A stretch of 64,000 bases of DNA from Echinarachnius parma (lineage: Eukaryota > Echinodermata > Echinoidea > Clypeasteroida > Echinarachniidae): the NCBI GenBank assembly GCA_037951105.1, contig JBAMJV010001832.1, positions 62,001 to 126,000 of the forward strand, written 5' to 3'. A program made the translations under genes and the position numbers. Shown in pieces: positions 11,401 to 21,792 of the stretch (positions are counted from its first letter, which is position 1; each line of letters begins with the position of its first letter). Below the pieces are notes generated by a model that was not told where the DNA came from, made no database searches, and saw only the letters and a program-made list of their open reading frames with translations.

Positions 11401-14400
11401 ACTAGGGTTAGGGTTGACATGGGGGGAACTCAGCTCAGAGTGGCTCTGGTTGCCTCCGATGTAAGCTCTGTAGTAGTCGGTTAACCCATTGCCTACGGGA
11501 TCCTGGTGGGTCCTATATTGAATCTATGGCGATTGCAATATCTAGTATGGAACAGGTTAACCCTACGGGAACCTGGTGGGTCCTGTATTGAATCTATGGG
11601 AAATGCAAAATCTAGTTGGGAACAGGTTAATGTCCAGAACCTTACAATGAAGTATATGCTAGTTTTAAATATGTGAAATGTGAAAGTTCCAAGTGATTTT
11701 GGTTGAATTTGACAACGTCACTGGATCAAATAAATTATGATTTCACTATTTGTGTTAAAAATAACAATCTTTGTATTTTTTTTGGTTTTCCGTTTGAAAT
11801 CTATCAGGGCGAGATCAAGCTGCGCAAATCCAAACTGACGCCCCACGTTGGCAACGCTGAGAGGATGGAGGCCTTGCTGGAACTCATCATGGAGGCCATG
11901 CATGAGAGCTATGCACTCAACTGCAGGGTGTTGGGAGTCGGTACGTAACACTCATACATACAGTACCTTACCATTCCAGGCATGTGAGACTTCCTCGTTT
12001 CCGCGGAATTCCGCGTTTTTGAAATATAAAATCGCGGAATAATTGCGGAATTCCGCGTTTTTATTGTTAATTTTTTTATTTTTTATTTATTAATTTTTTA
12101 AAAGCTTTACTTTACTTTATTAAATGTATAGAGACAACATTTAAACGTAAATCTGACCAAATCTTACCTAGTAATTTTGGAAGAATTATGAAAAATGGGT
12201 CGAGAATGCATTTTAATACTCAAAAACGTCAAGGCCTGGACCCCTGCCGCAATGGACTTTGTGCTTGCAATGTGCACTTCCCGCACACTTGTGCAATTAT
12301 GCTGCGACTTTCCTCTTTTTTTTTCGTACCCCACTCACATGCCTGCATTCTGATGTGTGTCATAGGCAATGCATACACATTGCATGGCTAGTGATCAAAT
12401 TTTCTTGTGCCAACACATGCATTATATACTGGTACACTGTAGACAGGGCAATTGTTCATATTATAGCGTGTAAATGTTCAAACATTGTAAATGCTCCCAA
12501 GTGAGTAGAAAATGCACTTTAGATAATTTAATGATATGTGACATCCGATCACTTGGTTAGAAATAGTATCAAGTGCAGTCAGACCTTAGCAGCCACCAGA
12601 CTATAGTGACCACAGTACTAAATTTGATCCCCTGTTGAGAAAGGCAATGTTTATGAAACATGTCTATAAAGGTCACCTGTTTACAGGGGGTCACTTGTCT
12701 TGCTTTCTTTAGGTGGTCACTACAAAACAGGTTTTACTGTCAGTTTATTTTCAGTTTGATCTAAGAGTTGTACATTTATCTAAGCTATATTTTTGTTCCG
12801 TGCTATTTAAAGATTGCCAAGCGTTACGATGCTACACCGCTGTGCGCCATTTTGAACTTCGTGGCTAGTTTGTGCGCACTGCATTACCGTATTTGCCGGT
12901 GTATAAACCGCACCTGTGTATTAACCGCACCCCAACTTTGGGTTGTCATCTAATAGGAAAAAAATGTCCTGATAATGGAACTGTGCTGGGAATCATTGCA
13001 CCTTAATCAAATTCTATGATTTTCCCCTAACTTTTGTAAACTTTAAGAACACAAAGCAACAACAACAACAACACACATGTTTCTGATTGGAGTACAATTC
13101 ATACCAGAAAAGCCTATCAAGCTTTTCACATAAACTGATATTTTAGCCATTTGTGATATTTTCCTGAAATATATTTCTCTATCTCTGTGTATTAACCGCT
13201 TCCCCTTTTTGCACGTTGAACTGTATGGGAAAAGGTGCGGTTAATACACCAGTAAATACGGTACACTGAGTCGGTGTGTAGTATGCACCATGCGCAGGGG
13301 TGTTTGCAAGATGGCACACCACATCTGATTTACAAATTGGAACCACCCTCAAATCCAAACTTGTTTTTCTCTTTTCTCCCCCAACAGGCATCAGTACAGG
13401 TGGACGGGTGAATTCACATGATGGGGTCGTCATGCATTCTACTAAGGCCATTGATGGTAAGACTCAAATACAGAGTTAGGGACAATTTATATTTCGTGGG
13501 GAAAAAATAGCTTTAATTATTTTTTATTTGGAAACACTTTAATTTTTGTCTCCATTGGTTTATGTGATACTAAAACTTAGAATTAACAATAAATTTTATT
13601 GTCATTTCGCCTACTAATATAGTGTAATTTTTTTGTGACTTTACTTGCCCAACTAGACTACTGCAAAAAGAAGTGAATTTGGATCGACTGCCTGATAGAT
13701 TTGTTTGTTGGGTCAGGTCGGGAAAGGGATGAATGAATAGAATGAATAGCCCCCCAAAATCTACCTCAGTGATTTATTCTTTAAAAATTAATTCCGCACA
13801 ATCAAAAACAGATAATGAAATTTAGATTTGTGTAATGCATTCGTTTGCAAGTTTTTGTAAACTTTGTCAAATCGTTTCATATTTGAGATAAATTGAAATT
13901 AACAATTAAGGTTTCCCCGGGATTTGAACCGAGACAAATGATCATATCTGAGATGCTATACATACAAGAGTCTTACAATATTGATAAGCCTTAATATAGT
14001 AATAAAAGTGTTGTGACTAAAGGTTTACAATCGCGATGCATTTGTACACAGGTTGGGATGAGGTGGATCTACGCACACCAATCGAGACCAAGCTCCATCT
14101 GCCCGTCTGGGTGGATAACGACGGCAACTGCGCTGCCCTCGGAGAGAAGAAGTTTGGCCACGGAAAGGACATCAAGGACTTCATCACCATAGCAACTGGC
14201 ACAGGTGAGCAGGGTACTTTTTATGAAATTTGTCCAGTTGTCCAGTTGCAAGTGTCCAATTATGGCTACAGCTATTGGCTATTGGCTATTGGCACAGGAG
14301 ATACAATAATTGGACATTTACAGCAATTGTAAAAAATATTATGAAACAGGACCCAGAAGTCATTTGGGCAATTTGTGAAAGTGCCCCAACTTTAACCTGT

Positions 14401-17400
14401 TCCCTTCGAGATTCTGACATCCATATGTACATAGCCCACCAGGTTCCCGTAAGCAAGGGGTAAAGAATGTGCCCTGTGTGTTAAAGCCATACAGATGTTT
14501 CACTAGCGATGTAACAAAGCAGGCCTTGATTATGTAATCATTCAATTGTAGTTGTTTCATAGCCATTTTGTATCTACTAGAACAACTTTTTGTTGTGCAT
14601 TCTATTTTTTTATGATACAAGTAAAGCAACAATAATAGCTTAAATGACTTATGTTATAATGTAAAACAGTTATAAAAGATATCTACAAATTTGTGTTTGT
14701 TTTTGTATCCCAGGAATTGGAGGAGGCGTTGTCCTCGACAAGAACCTGGTCCACGGGACAAACTTCTGTGCTGCGGAGCTGGGGCACATCAAGGTGTCCA
14801 TGGATGGACCGGAGTGTGGATGTGGAAGTCACGGGTGTGTGGAGGCCTACTGCTCTGGCTTAGCCCTGCAGAGAGAAGCTCTTAGACTATATCAAGGTAC
14901 AGTGCCTTTTGAGTCCATTCAAAACCATTTGAATGATTTTGATACAACATACATACATTCTCTCTAGACCACAGCCCGAGTATTTTCGGGACCAGTCCTG
15001 AATGGGTTAATAGGTGCATCATGAATCCAAGACATTTTTCCATTATGTTGGACGAATAAATGAAATCTTGAAACCTACATAGATTGCTCCGGGCTTGCGC
15101 TGCAGCTCGAGAAGCTCTTAGACTAAATCAAGGTACAATTACTTTTAAACATGTGAATTGATACGCAGTGAACCAAGGATAATTTTCCGTTATGTTGGAC
15201 AAATTAATGAAATATTAAAACCTATCTCTCTGGCTTTGCTCTGCTCTGCTGAGAGAAGCACTGAGACATTGCATAACACAATAATGGAAGCAAATATTTC
15301 TGAACTGAACCCATTTTTAGGACTGGTAAGCAAAATGAAATGTAAATTGAAATAGTCCTGAACAAATAACTGATACCCTCAAAACGTCTTTATTTGTTCC
15401 TTCCAGCTGGGGAGCTGAAGTTGGATGGCGCGGCGGGTAAAGATGTAGACGTGACAGCCAAGCACCTGATTGAAGCTGCCGCTCAGGGGAATGAGAAGGC
15501 CAAGAAGGTCCTAGACACAGGTACGCTTTCTGTTTCCTAAAACAGTCAAACCTGTCTATAAAGACTGCCCAGGGGATACAAGTGGTCTATAATACTGGTC
15601 GAAATTCAAGTTTTTTTTGGGGGGGGGGGGGGGGGCAAGTTTAATCTCTCCTCTGGAATGGCCGGTGCTCATCATCTTCTTTGAAGGCCAGGTTAGCTAT
15701 TATGTAAGACATATTTTGCCCTGTGGCCCGAAACCTGAAACCTGGTGGGGTCCGGGTCTCCAGATTAGAAAATATTACAAATTCTGTTTAATTTGCTTGC
15801 CCAATTGGGCCAGTAGAATTTAAGATTGATAAAATTTGATGGCCCGGAACTAATATTTAGTGGCCCCGGGCCAGTTCTAATTTTGAGCACTGTCTATAAA
15901 CAAGTGGTCTTTATAGACAGGTTCTTTTACATTTTAATTTCTTGGAAAAATAGAATAGTGGTCTTTATTTAAGCAAGGGGGTGTTTCACAAAGATCCTAA
16001 ATTGAACTTAACTCTAAGTTGGACTTAACTATTATGAAACGCCATGTGTAGCCTTAGAATAGGATATATTCAAAAGCACAAAAACAAGAATATTAGACTT
16101 TTCATAAATGTTGCATCAAGAACATGAATTCTCTCTGATAAAAGAAAATATTAATGATTTGAATCATCATTTTATGTCTTTGGAAAAGGAATTTTAAAAC
16201 AATTTTCAAAGAAACTAATGGCTTTCCATACTTTTTAGGTCCAACTTAGAGTTAAGTTCAACTTAGTATCTTTGTGAAACACCCCCCTGTTGGTCTAAAT
16301 ATGACAGGTACATGTAGTTGCTAGAGCAGGTTTGGCTCTACCATTATTGATGCCTTCCTACTGCTGTGTGATTATGATTGATTTCATTCAGATGTGACCC
16401 TGAGAAACTCATGATTCACAAAAGTATGTTTTGGGCCACGCGTTCATTTACAAGTTTGCCTAAACGGGCATCAAGTGATATGTTTTATCCGTTTGATACA
16501 ATTCTGTTTGAGGCTGTCTGGTTTGTATTTCACTGTTCCTTATTGAACATTCTTAAAGGTATGGTGACAAGAAAACTGCCTCGAAATTGGGTTTTACTGT
16601 ATCTAAGGTAAATTTTCATGAAGATTACTAATACAAACATATTTTCCTCGTGGGAAAACCCGGTAAAATAAAAAAATCAACTTGTAAATTCACTTTCGGA
16701 ACCCCCATAAAAAAACTGAGTCCCGGGCGAACAAAAAATGACGTCATCTTTGTGACGTCACCTGCAGGCAATCGCAGTTTAGCTCGGTCATAGACGTACA
16801 CGCTGAGTGCAATACTCGCGTTGACACAGAGATATTATTTCCATTTGTTTCAATATTTGCAAACATTTGTTCAGGTTTATATCATGGACGATATACACTC
16901 AGATGTGTAGCTGCATCCTGCTACAATTCATTTCTTAGCAATTCTTAAGCATTTTCAGTAAAACCTCAATTTACAAGCAAAAACGAGTTTGTTTTACAAG
17001 CAAATCATAGGCTCTGCATGTAAACAATGCACATTCCTCCGCGTTGCGGTCTGCATGTGATGTCATGAATCGGGTGACACGTGCGCACATTCCCGCTCTG
17101 CTATAAATGACTTTTTTTAGGAGCATGGAACGCCGATGCGAAATAAAGCAAAAAAGTTGCATGAAATTTACCTTTTTTTTCCCAACTTAGGGATTTCTTT
17201 GAAAAAAAGAGTGTGGTATATCAATAAAGGCACATATTTAAAGCTATAAACCTGAATCAAAGCCGGGATTTCCCCCCTCCTTTAAACCTGAGTGATGTAT
17301 TCATGTGCATGGCCTCTGAAATTTACACTTTGACTTCCCCTACAGCTGGAAGAGTCTTGGGTACAGCCATAGTGTTTCTGCTCCACATCCTCAACCCCAA

Positions 17401-17767
17401 GATGTTGTGTCCGACATCTGTCTTGTTTACATTTCACTATTCCTTATTTAACATTCTTAAACCCGAGTGTGTAATGTAAGTATTGTGCATGACCTTTGAC
17501 ATTTACCCTTTGCCCTTTGACCTCTGTGCAGCTGGAAAAGCCCTGGGTACTGCCATTGTGTCCCTGCTCCACATCCTCAACCCTAAGATGGTCATCCTGT
17601 GCGGTGTTCTGTCCAACATCTACCTGGGCCCTGTCCAGCAGGTGGTGGCGTCCCACAGCCTGCCGTCTGCCGCCGACGTGCAGATCATGGCATCCGACCT
17701 CTCGGAGCCCGCCCTGCTCGGAGCAGCGAGTCTCGTCTTGGAGTACGCTACCCGGAGAACGTACTAA
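4853..17767 (+). CDS. GNE: GNE: bifunctional UDP-GlcNAc 2-epimerase / ManNAc kinase (whole gene, 12 coding exons)
   Basis: This cytosolic enzyme starts sialic acid synthesis. The N-terminal half hydrolyses and epimerises UDP-GlcNAc to ManNAc, and the C-terminal ROK-family kinase phosphorylates ManNAc at O6. Coding exons: 4853-5055, 7292-7721, 8222-8396, 9285-9497, 9969-10056, 11043-11253, 11808-11940, 13388-13456, 14052-14204, 14714-14896, 15407-15520, 17532-17767. They join in phase to 735 aa; human isoforms are 722 and 753 aa. Visible marks are [29 protein letters not shown] and [17 protein letters not shown] in the epimerase, and DMGGTQLR (ATP site, about 426), DNDGN (catalytic Asp about 531) and a zinc site His583/Cys593/Cys595/Cys600 in the kinase. 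Both arginines of RIMRQKG match the human positions where sialuria mutations remove CMP-sialic acid feedback. ATG 4853 is chosen as first in frame; ATG 4904 is closer to the human short start. The frame is open back to the acceptor, so a longer N-terminus is possible. Confidence 0.96.
5226..5952. mobile_element. MITE-like element with repeated GGTCACGTGTGTGAC boxes
   Basis: The ends are short inverted repeats (AATGGGCCATTCTT at 5226 and AAGAATGGCCCAATT-like near 5938). Inside, the box GGTCACGTGTGTGAC occurs three times (5240, 5413, 5622). It is AT-rich, has no coding capacity, and lies in GNE intron 1. Confidence 0.5.
6241..6256. repeat. Poly(C) run
   Basis: A run of about 16 C inside GNE intron 1, beside text that repeats a 'GGTGGCCCGATCGGGC' motif (about 6010 and 6318). 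Confidence 0.8.
6344..6772. mobile_element. MITE with perfect 20-bp terminal inverted repeats
   Basis: The left end, ACAATTGCATACCTGCCAAC, is the exact reverse complement of the right end, GTTGGCAGGTATGCAATTGT. The subterminal region carries AGTCCG words and a complementary CGGAC, then an A-run (about 6456-6481). A relative with similar ends lies at 34758-35331, and a body relative at about 11990-12350. No protein is encoded. Confidence 0.8.
7292..7721 (+). CDS. GNE: GNE coding exon 2 (core of the epimerase domain)
   Basis: The acceptor is AG at 7290-7291. The exon encodes 143 codons that follow the human protein closely: [62 protein letters not shown] and [12 protein letters not shown]. These include the conserved His and acidic residues of the UDP-GlcNAc 2-epimerase active site. 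The donor GTAAGT follows at 7722, in phase 0. Confidence 0.96.
8222..8396 (+). CDS. GNE: GNE coding exon 3
   Basis: It encodes [20 protein letters not shown] and [15 protein letters not shown]. The HPVTT segment matches the human enzyme and lies in the second Rossmann lobe of the epimerase. The donor GTAGGA begins at 8397 and one G carries over. Confidence 0.94.
8433..8462. repeat. (TC)n microsatellite
   Basis: About 15 TC units immediately downstream of GNE exon 3. A looser copy of the flanking intron text, with a shorter TC tract, recurs at about 9020-9115. Confidence 0.85.
8552..8611 (+). pseudogene. Copy of the GNE exon 3 3' end with its donor
   Basis: GAGAGTCATCATGCTCTTCC followed by CAAACATTGATG repeats the end of exon 3 (8364-8395) almost exactly, then runs into a GTAGGTAGGA resembling the true donor. 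It lies about 190 bp downstream of the original, and intron sequence around it is also duplicated. Confidence 0.75.
9285..9497 (+). CDS. GNE: GNE coding exon 4
   Basis: It encodes [17 protein letters not shown], the segment whose arginines control CMP-Neu5Ac feedback in the human enzyme. It also encodes [20 protein letters not shown] and [14 protein letters not shown], the UDP-binding loop that closes the epimerase active site. Phase 1 at both ends. Confidence 0.96.
9969..10056 (+). CDS. GNE: GNE coding exon 5
   Basis: A short exon encoding [20 protein letters not shown], the helix at the end of the epimerase fold. The acceptor is CACAG at 9964-9968 and the donor GTAAGT starts at 10057, carrying two bases. 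Confidence 0.92.
10140..10196. repeat. CCCCCTCCC low-complexity tract
   Basis: Runs of C separated by T in GNE intron 5. The complementary strand has closely spaced G runs and so has G-quadruplex potential. Confidence 0.75.
10870..10966 (+). pseudogene. Copy of the GNE exon 6 5' half, in phase, ending in TAA
   Basis: After an AG at 10868-10869 the sequence aligns base for base with the head of exon 6 and keeps its phase. It encodes [20 protein letters not shown], then VQKQFV and a TAA. Most differences from exon 6 are synonymous or conservative (Phe/Leu, Arg/Lys, Ile/Val twice). It could be a dead duplicate or a poison exon that truncates the protein between the two domains. Confidence 0.75.
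11043..11253 (+). CDS. GNE: GNE coding exon 6 (epimerase-kinase junction)
   Basis: It encodes [19 protein letters not shown] at the end of the epimerase, then a linker, then [19 protein letters not shown], the ATP-binding motif that opens the ROK kinase. The acceptor is AAAG before 11043 and the donor GTAAGC is at 11254. Confidence 0.95.
11279..11635 (+). repeat. Tandem intron repeat with embedded copy of the exon 6 3' end
   Basis: Three loose copies of an approximately 80-bp unit, each containing ACGGG, CCTGGTGGGTCCT and AATCTATGG, sit at about 11279-11360, 11485-11560 and 11562-11635. Between the first two lies a near-identical copy of the last 46 bases of exon 6 with its donor (11413-11463, extending to about 11483). 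Its exon part differs by one base (Ala to Ser). Confidence 0.8.
11413..11483 (+). pseudogene. Recent copy of the GNE exon 6 3' end and donor
   Basis: It encodes [16 protein letters not shown] in the same phase as exon 6, followed by GTAAGCTCTGTAGTAGTC, which matches the true donor and following intron. One substitution in the exon part suggests a young duplication. Confidence 0.85.
11808..11940 (+). CDS. GNE: GNE coding exon 7
   Basis: It encodes the start of the kinase N-lobe after the ATP motif, [20 protein letters not shown], and ends in [11 protein letters not shown]. Human has [20 protein letters not shown] and LNCRILGVG at these places. Phase 0 in, phase 1 out. Confidence 0.93.
11990..12350. 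mobile_element. Relative of the 'TTGCCAAC' MITE, with TTCCGCG words
   Basis: From about 12110 to 12345 it is nearly identical to 34920-35170, including TGTATAGAGACAACATTT and AATTTTGGAAGAATTATG. Its 5' part instead carries repeated TTCCGCG words with complementary CGCGGAAT. Terminal inverted repeats are not evident, so it is probably truncated. Confidence 0.65.
12885..13263. mobile_element. MITE with long imperfect terminal inverted repeats
   Basis: The left end, TACCGTATTTGCCGGTGTAT then AAACCGCACC, pairs with the right end, GGTGCGGTTAATACACCAGT then AAATACGGTA. The inside contains a further GTATTAACCGC motif. It lies in GNE intron 7 and has no coding capacity. Confidence 0.8.
13388..13456 (+). 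CDS. GNE: GNE coding exon 8
   Basis: A small exon encoding [20 protein letters not shown], which includes the GISTGGRV loop of the sugar kinase. Phase 1 at both ends, with CAACAG acceptor and GTAAGA donor. Confidence 0.93.
14052..14204 (+). CDS. GNE: GNE coding exon 9 (kinase catalytic aspartate)
   Basis: It encodes [20 protein letters not shown] then [12 protein letters not shown]. The Asp in NDGN, about residue 531 here and 517 in human, is the catalytic base that activates O6 of ManNAc. The exon ends in the glycine-rich TGTG. Confidence 0.95.
14212..14357. mobile_element. Palindromic MITE, copy 1
   Basis: The ends are inverted (TTTTTATGAAATTTGTCCA... and ...ATATTATGAAACAGGACCCAG). The middle reads CTATTGGCTATTGGCTATTG. 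The better-preserved copy is at 34522-34680. Confidence 0.6.
14714..14896 (+). CDS. GNE: GNE coding exon 10 (zinc-binding motif)
   Basis: It encodes [33 protein letters not shown] and [14 protein letters not shown]. His583, Cys593, Cys595 and Cys600 match the structural zinc site of ROK kinases, and Glu in AAELGH contacts the sugar. Phase 1 at both ends. Confidence 0.95.
15020..15275 (+). pseudogene. Two tandem decayed copies of the GNE exon 10 3' end
   Basis: CGAGAAGCTCTTAGACTAAA followed by TCAAGGTAC at about 15108-15136 repeats the exon 10 end and donor (14871-14900). A second, weaker copy (CTGGCTTTGCTCTGCTCTGC) sits at about 15230. Both are preceded by GTTGGAC..TAATGAAAT text, giving two units of about 130 bp. 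Confidence 0.65.
15407..15520 (+). CDS. GNE: GNE coding exon 11
   Basis: It encodes [20 protein letters not shown], matching the human helix LHLIQAAKLGNAKAQ. The acceptor is TTCCAG and the donor GTACGC starts at 15521, phase 1 at both ends. Confidence 0.9.
15544..15929. repeat. 'CTGTCTATAAAGAC' element with poly(G) run
   Basis: The left end, AGTCAAACCTGTCTATAAAG, is answered by CTTTATAGACAGGTTCTTTT on the right. Between them lie a poly(G) run (about 15619-15636) and a 'GGCCCGAAACCTGAAACCTG' segment similar to text at 37160-37310. A related palindromic element is at 20425-20615. Confidence 0.55.
15977..16287. mobile_element. MITE with GGGGGTGTTTCACAAAGAT ends, copy 1
   Basis: The left end, GGGGGTGTTTCACAAAGATC then CTAA, is the reverse complement of the right end, ATCTTTGTGAAACACCCCCC. 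Subterminal AACTTAACTCTAAGTTGGAC is also inverted on the other side. Copy 2, disrupted by a SINE tail, is at 32027-32427. Confidence 0.85.
17346..17479 (+). pseudogene. Copy of the GNE exon 12 5' end; possible alternative last exon
   Basis: After CCTACAG the sequence matches exon 12 in the same phase: [20 protein letters not shown], against [20 protein letters not shown]. It then diverges, with a second frame-keeping tail ending in TAA at 17477-17479. The preceding intron text is also duplicated. If spliced it would replace the last 79 residues of the kinase with about 43. Equally it may be a dead duplicate. Confidence 0.7.
17532..17767 (+). CDS. GNE: GNE coding exon 12 (last)
   Basis: It encodes [31 protein letters not shown] and the conserved C-terminus [19 protein letters not shown], followed by TAA. 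The human protein ends ASMVLDYTTRRIY, so the C-terminus is complete. Confidence 0.96.
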
Positions 17768-17929
17768 GAGTGTGGGGCTTGCGTTATCTACTATAGGCGT
17801 CGCTTTGTGAGGGGAATCTTTTATTGTTCCGGTGGAGGGGGGATGAGCTATTGTGTCGATTCCTGCATATCGACACACCCATGGAAAAAACAGTCATGAA
17901 CTTGATGCAGTGGTAATGCCACAGATCTC

Positions 17930-17935
17930 AATAAA
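17930..17935 (+). terminator. Candidate GNE poly(A) signal
   Basis: AATAAA lies 163 bases after the GNE stop codon. It is the first such hexamer downstream, but transcript ends cannot be proved from sequence. Confidence 0.45.
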
Positions 17936-20424
17936 CATTCTCGATAGATTATTGGCTGTCGAAAGTGAAGCTATGGACCCGCCGTGCTACTACACCAAGA
18001 ATATAAACTTGTTTTTACAGTGAGTACACTTGTGTCCTGCTCACCTCTGCGCATGGACAATCTGCATGAATCAAACGAACGGAAGGACAGTATCAGGGGT
18101 GAGTTAAAGATATGGAAGGATGTATCCACGTATCTTTTAGAGATCAGTGGGTAATTGAGATATTCATGACAAATCACTCTCATGTTAAGGTAGCATCCCA
18201 CCGATTAGACCCATAATAATACAAAATGGTTCAAACCAATAGAGGTATTACCAGTAGAATGTATCTGATGGATGTCGCAACACTAACATGATGCGCCTAC
18301 TGGCTGCAATTGGAAATGACAGATAAAGAGAATGGGAAAATAAATGTATTTATTTAAATGTTAAAACTGATATGATATTGTTAAATGTAAATTATATATG
18401 TACGGTAATCCTACTTATTGATAAGTACTATGAAGATATTGACGGTATAAATCAAATTTATGTCTAGATGTGTAATTTTAAACAATCTATATGGCTTTGT
18501 GTCGTCTTGGCTCCGAGCACAAAATACAACAATGGGATTAAGCTCCTCTTTGCCTGATTGTGTGGCATGTTTGGCATACTGGAGACTAATATAGTGTTTC
18601 AGATCTACACGTATGTGTATCCAATACATCAATTGCATTTCTGAAATGTTGTCTTAACTTGCGTATTTGTTGCTATTACTTGTGACTCGATAATTGATGG
18701 CATAACGATTGGATGACCAAAACCAAAGAATGTCCTTTTTAGTTGTAGCTTTTTTGGTCTCTGTTTTGTAAAAACTTAATTTCTTGTTAAACATCTGAAA
18801 TTGTCCGACCTTACCTACAGTAAGTTGCTTTTTAAAGTTCACATCATTATTTAACACTTAATTCTATGGATATTTTCACAATGTCACTATTAAATTAGAC
18901 CAAGTTTTTGAAGCATCTTCTTGCTGTACAGGCATGTACATCGGTTGTGCAATACAAAAGGAGTTTATGTCCTGTAGCAGGAAGTTGCCAACATTATTTT
19001 TTTGTTTGTTTCAGATGTCTATTTCAGAAAACTTGCCTATTTATATCAAGGTTTATGAATACAAAAAATCTGGACAAACTTACCGTGTAAGTTGCCTATT
19101 TATATCACTCTGATATTCTCTGTTATTTATCAGCATAGACACCACAGGCTTCTCTTTTTCAAAGTTTTGCAGCATTTCTGCATGTAGTATTATTATTTAA
19201 TTGTATCATAATTTCCCATCATTTACTTGTACGTGAAAGGCAAATTGGGAATATAGAATTCAGTTGCTGTGTGAATACCACAAGCTATCCCACTCTCAGT
19301 GCAGAGCAGTTATACCTCATGTACGATGTTCAGAATAAAGAATGTCGTATTGCCTAAATTGTTTGGAGGGGAATAATGATACATAGTATGAAGCGCTATA
19401 TAAATGCCTATTGTTATTATTGTTATTATTCAGTTCTTTATTATTTGTGTGATCACAAGATATGACAATCACTGTTCCAACAAAAAAAATAGCAATGTGA
19501 AAACAGAACAAAGTGTTAATGAATGATGATAGTATTAAAGCTAGATGTTTATTAAATTTGACCAGAAATTCTCTAAACATTCCAGTAATATCATTAAAGT
19601 AGTCTTATTGCATGTACTGTACATACAAAGCTAACGTTGAGTACTAATACAAATTTATTTAAGATAGTAAGGCCTCAAATTTAATATTAAAATTAAATAT
19701 CAATGCAAAAAAAAAAAAATTCCAAAAGGAGGTCCTTAGATTAATCAAACCTTTTTGATTTCCAATATATTTCCAACATCTTTCTCAACTGAAGATTTGC
19801 TCTTATATCAGTTCTGTATAATTATGCATAATTGTATACTGTCACATTATATGTGCATGAAGCGCTTAGAGATGATTATCAATCATATTAGGCGCTATAT
19901 CAATTGAAACATTATTATTATTATTATTATTATTATAATATTGCGTTGATTTATTTAATCTTATAATCTTTTACTCAGATCCATAGAATTATATTAATCA
20001 TTGTGAGTTGTTTTAGTTTTATTTATGATTTTGCTGTTTGCTGTATACTTATCTTTAATTAATAGTATGAAAACTTGAATGTACTTATAATCGGTAGATA
20101 CTCTCGATTTGCTCCTGTTAGCAGTAGAAGCAGAATGAATGGCCGACCGAGTTGTTGCTCTTCTGCTCTGGGTTGTTAGTTGAATGTAGGAGAACTGTCG
20201 GGCAACTAACACGCAGATAAGCATCACCTTAAGTTTGGACCATTTTAATGAAGCTTTTAATCTTCTTTAGGAAGCATTATACATGTTATATACCTGAAAG
20301 CATTCCGCTGACAACACCCTCAAAGAGTATGTTTCTTCTCCCTTTATAGTTTGATCTGCCTTTTGGTTCCTGCACTAGACCTACATTAGTTACAAATGTT
20401 ATTTTCAAATTTGTCTACTTTATA

Positions 20425-20615
20425 CAGTCAAACCTGCTCTAGCAACCCACCTGTCTATAAAGACCACCTGCTTATAAAGACCATTATTCTTGTTCCCTAA
20501 TATAGAACATAGTTAACATGTAAATGAGTCTAGCTGTCTATAATGATCACCTGCTCAGAGAAACCACATTTTGTGTTTATCTTTTGGGCAGTCTTTATAG
20601 ACAGGTTTGACTTTA
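20425..20615. repeat. TATAAAGAC inverted-repeat element
   Basis: The left end, CAGTCAAACCTGCTCTAGCA, pairs loosely with the right end, CTTTATAGACAGGTTTGACT. Inside are repeated 'CTATAAAGACCACCTG' phrases. Related text occurs at 12570-12745 and 15544-15929. Confidence 0.55.
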
Positions 20616-21792
20616 TCTACATCCAATCATACCTTGAAGACAGCTTGAAGGCTGCACCATACCATACCACCTACATTGCGAGAGTAGATAGCTTTCTGGG
20701 ATGGTGTTTAGGGGTTGTTTTTTTAGGCCATTTTCATCATATTCTGTTTCATTTAGTGATGGTTATTGAAATATGTTTATATTCAAATTGCACTGGATAT
20801 CATTAGTGCTAGTACCCAAAGCAAATAGTCCACGGCATTATTACAAAGTTCATAGTAAAAATGTTTGTTTAATTCACTTCAGTGTGTGATTATCCTGTAA
20901 ATACATGTATCAGATTCTCAAAACCCTTCATCATCTATCCATAAGTGGAAATCTAGATTTTTAAATGAACTTGTGTTTGACTTTTTTACTTTTGAGTATG
21001 GATTAAGCAGACCATAATGTTGTGAAGTTTAATACATGACTTTATTTGCCTTTTGCTATGATTTTGCAATGGATTAGCAAATTTGTCCTGAAAAGAATAC
21101 TCGGAAGTTATATATTGTACATTTTCTTGATTCTTTTCTGTTCAATTGGCTTTCCAGATTAATGTAAAAAAAACAGCATAAGAAATGTGATTTCACATAT
21201 GTCTGAAATGACTATGCCCCATCACATTAGTATTCACTTACATTTTAAGTTGAGTTTGCAATTTGGTATGTGATATTTGCCCACAGAATATGAAGTCTTT
21301 TGAAAGTTATTGTTAAAACCTAACAACGAGATTATACAAATATAATATATGGGGTAGCTAGAAAAAGCCTACATGACAGAAGTTTTTGTCATCAAGAACA
21401 ACATATTATTAACTACACCTTGTGAACTTGCATCGAATTAGAATTTATTATGAAATAGCTGTTCTGAATAATTTTAGGAGGGTTTAACATGTTCCCCTGG
21501 GATTCTGAAACCCCCAAAGACTGCATAGAATTGTACAGTACTAGAGTTGTCGTAATGTCATAAATAGTGCTGCAATTATTTCATCCGTTATACATTGAAT
21601 GTATAAGTAGACAAATATTATTACTAGATTATTTGATTATTCAATTACTTTTGAGAGGATAATGGATTTGTTATGAATGGCAGTAAGTATCATAAATGAA
21701 TGCATTGCATTACATATTGATTTGAAGTGAAGTCATTTTGAAACCAACTTTGTTTTCTCCTTTCATTTTTGAGTCAAACCTGTTCATATAGG

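Noticed and set aside
13915-13960. Possible minus-strand tRNA B box (GGGATTTGAACC) and a similar patch at 40744-40815
   Set aside because: Only one promoter-like box is convincing at each site, and no cloverleaf can be drawn by eye.
18011-18104. Exon-like stretch between TTTTTACAG and GTGAGT downstream of GNE
   Set aside because: GNE ends at a conserved C-terminus at 17767. The stretch matches nothing I know and the frame is short. It could be spliced 3' UTR at most.
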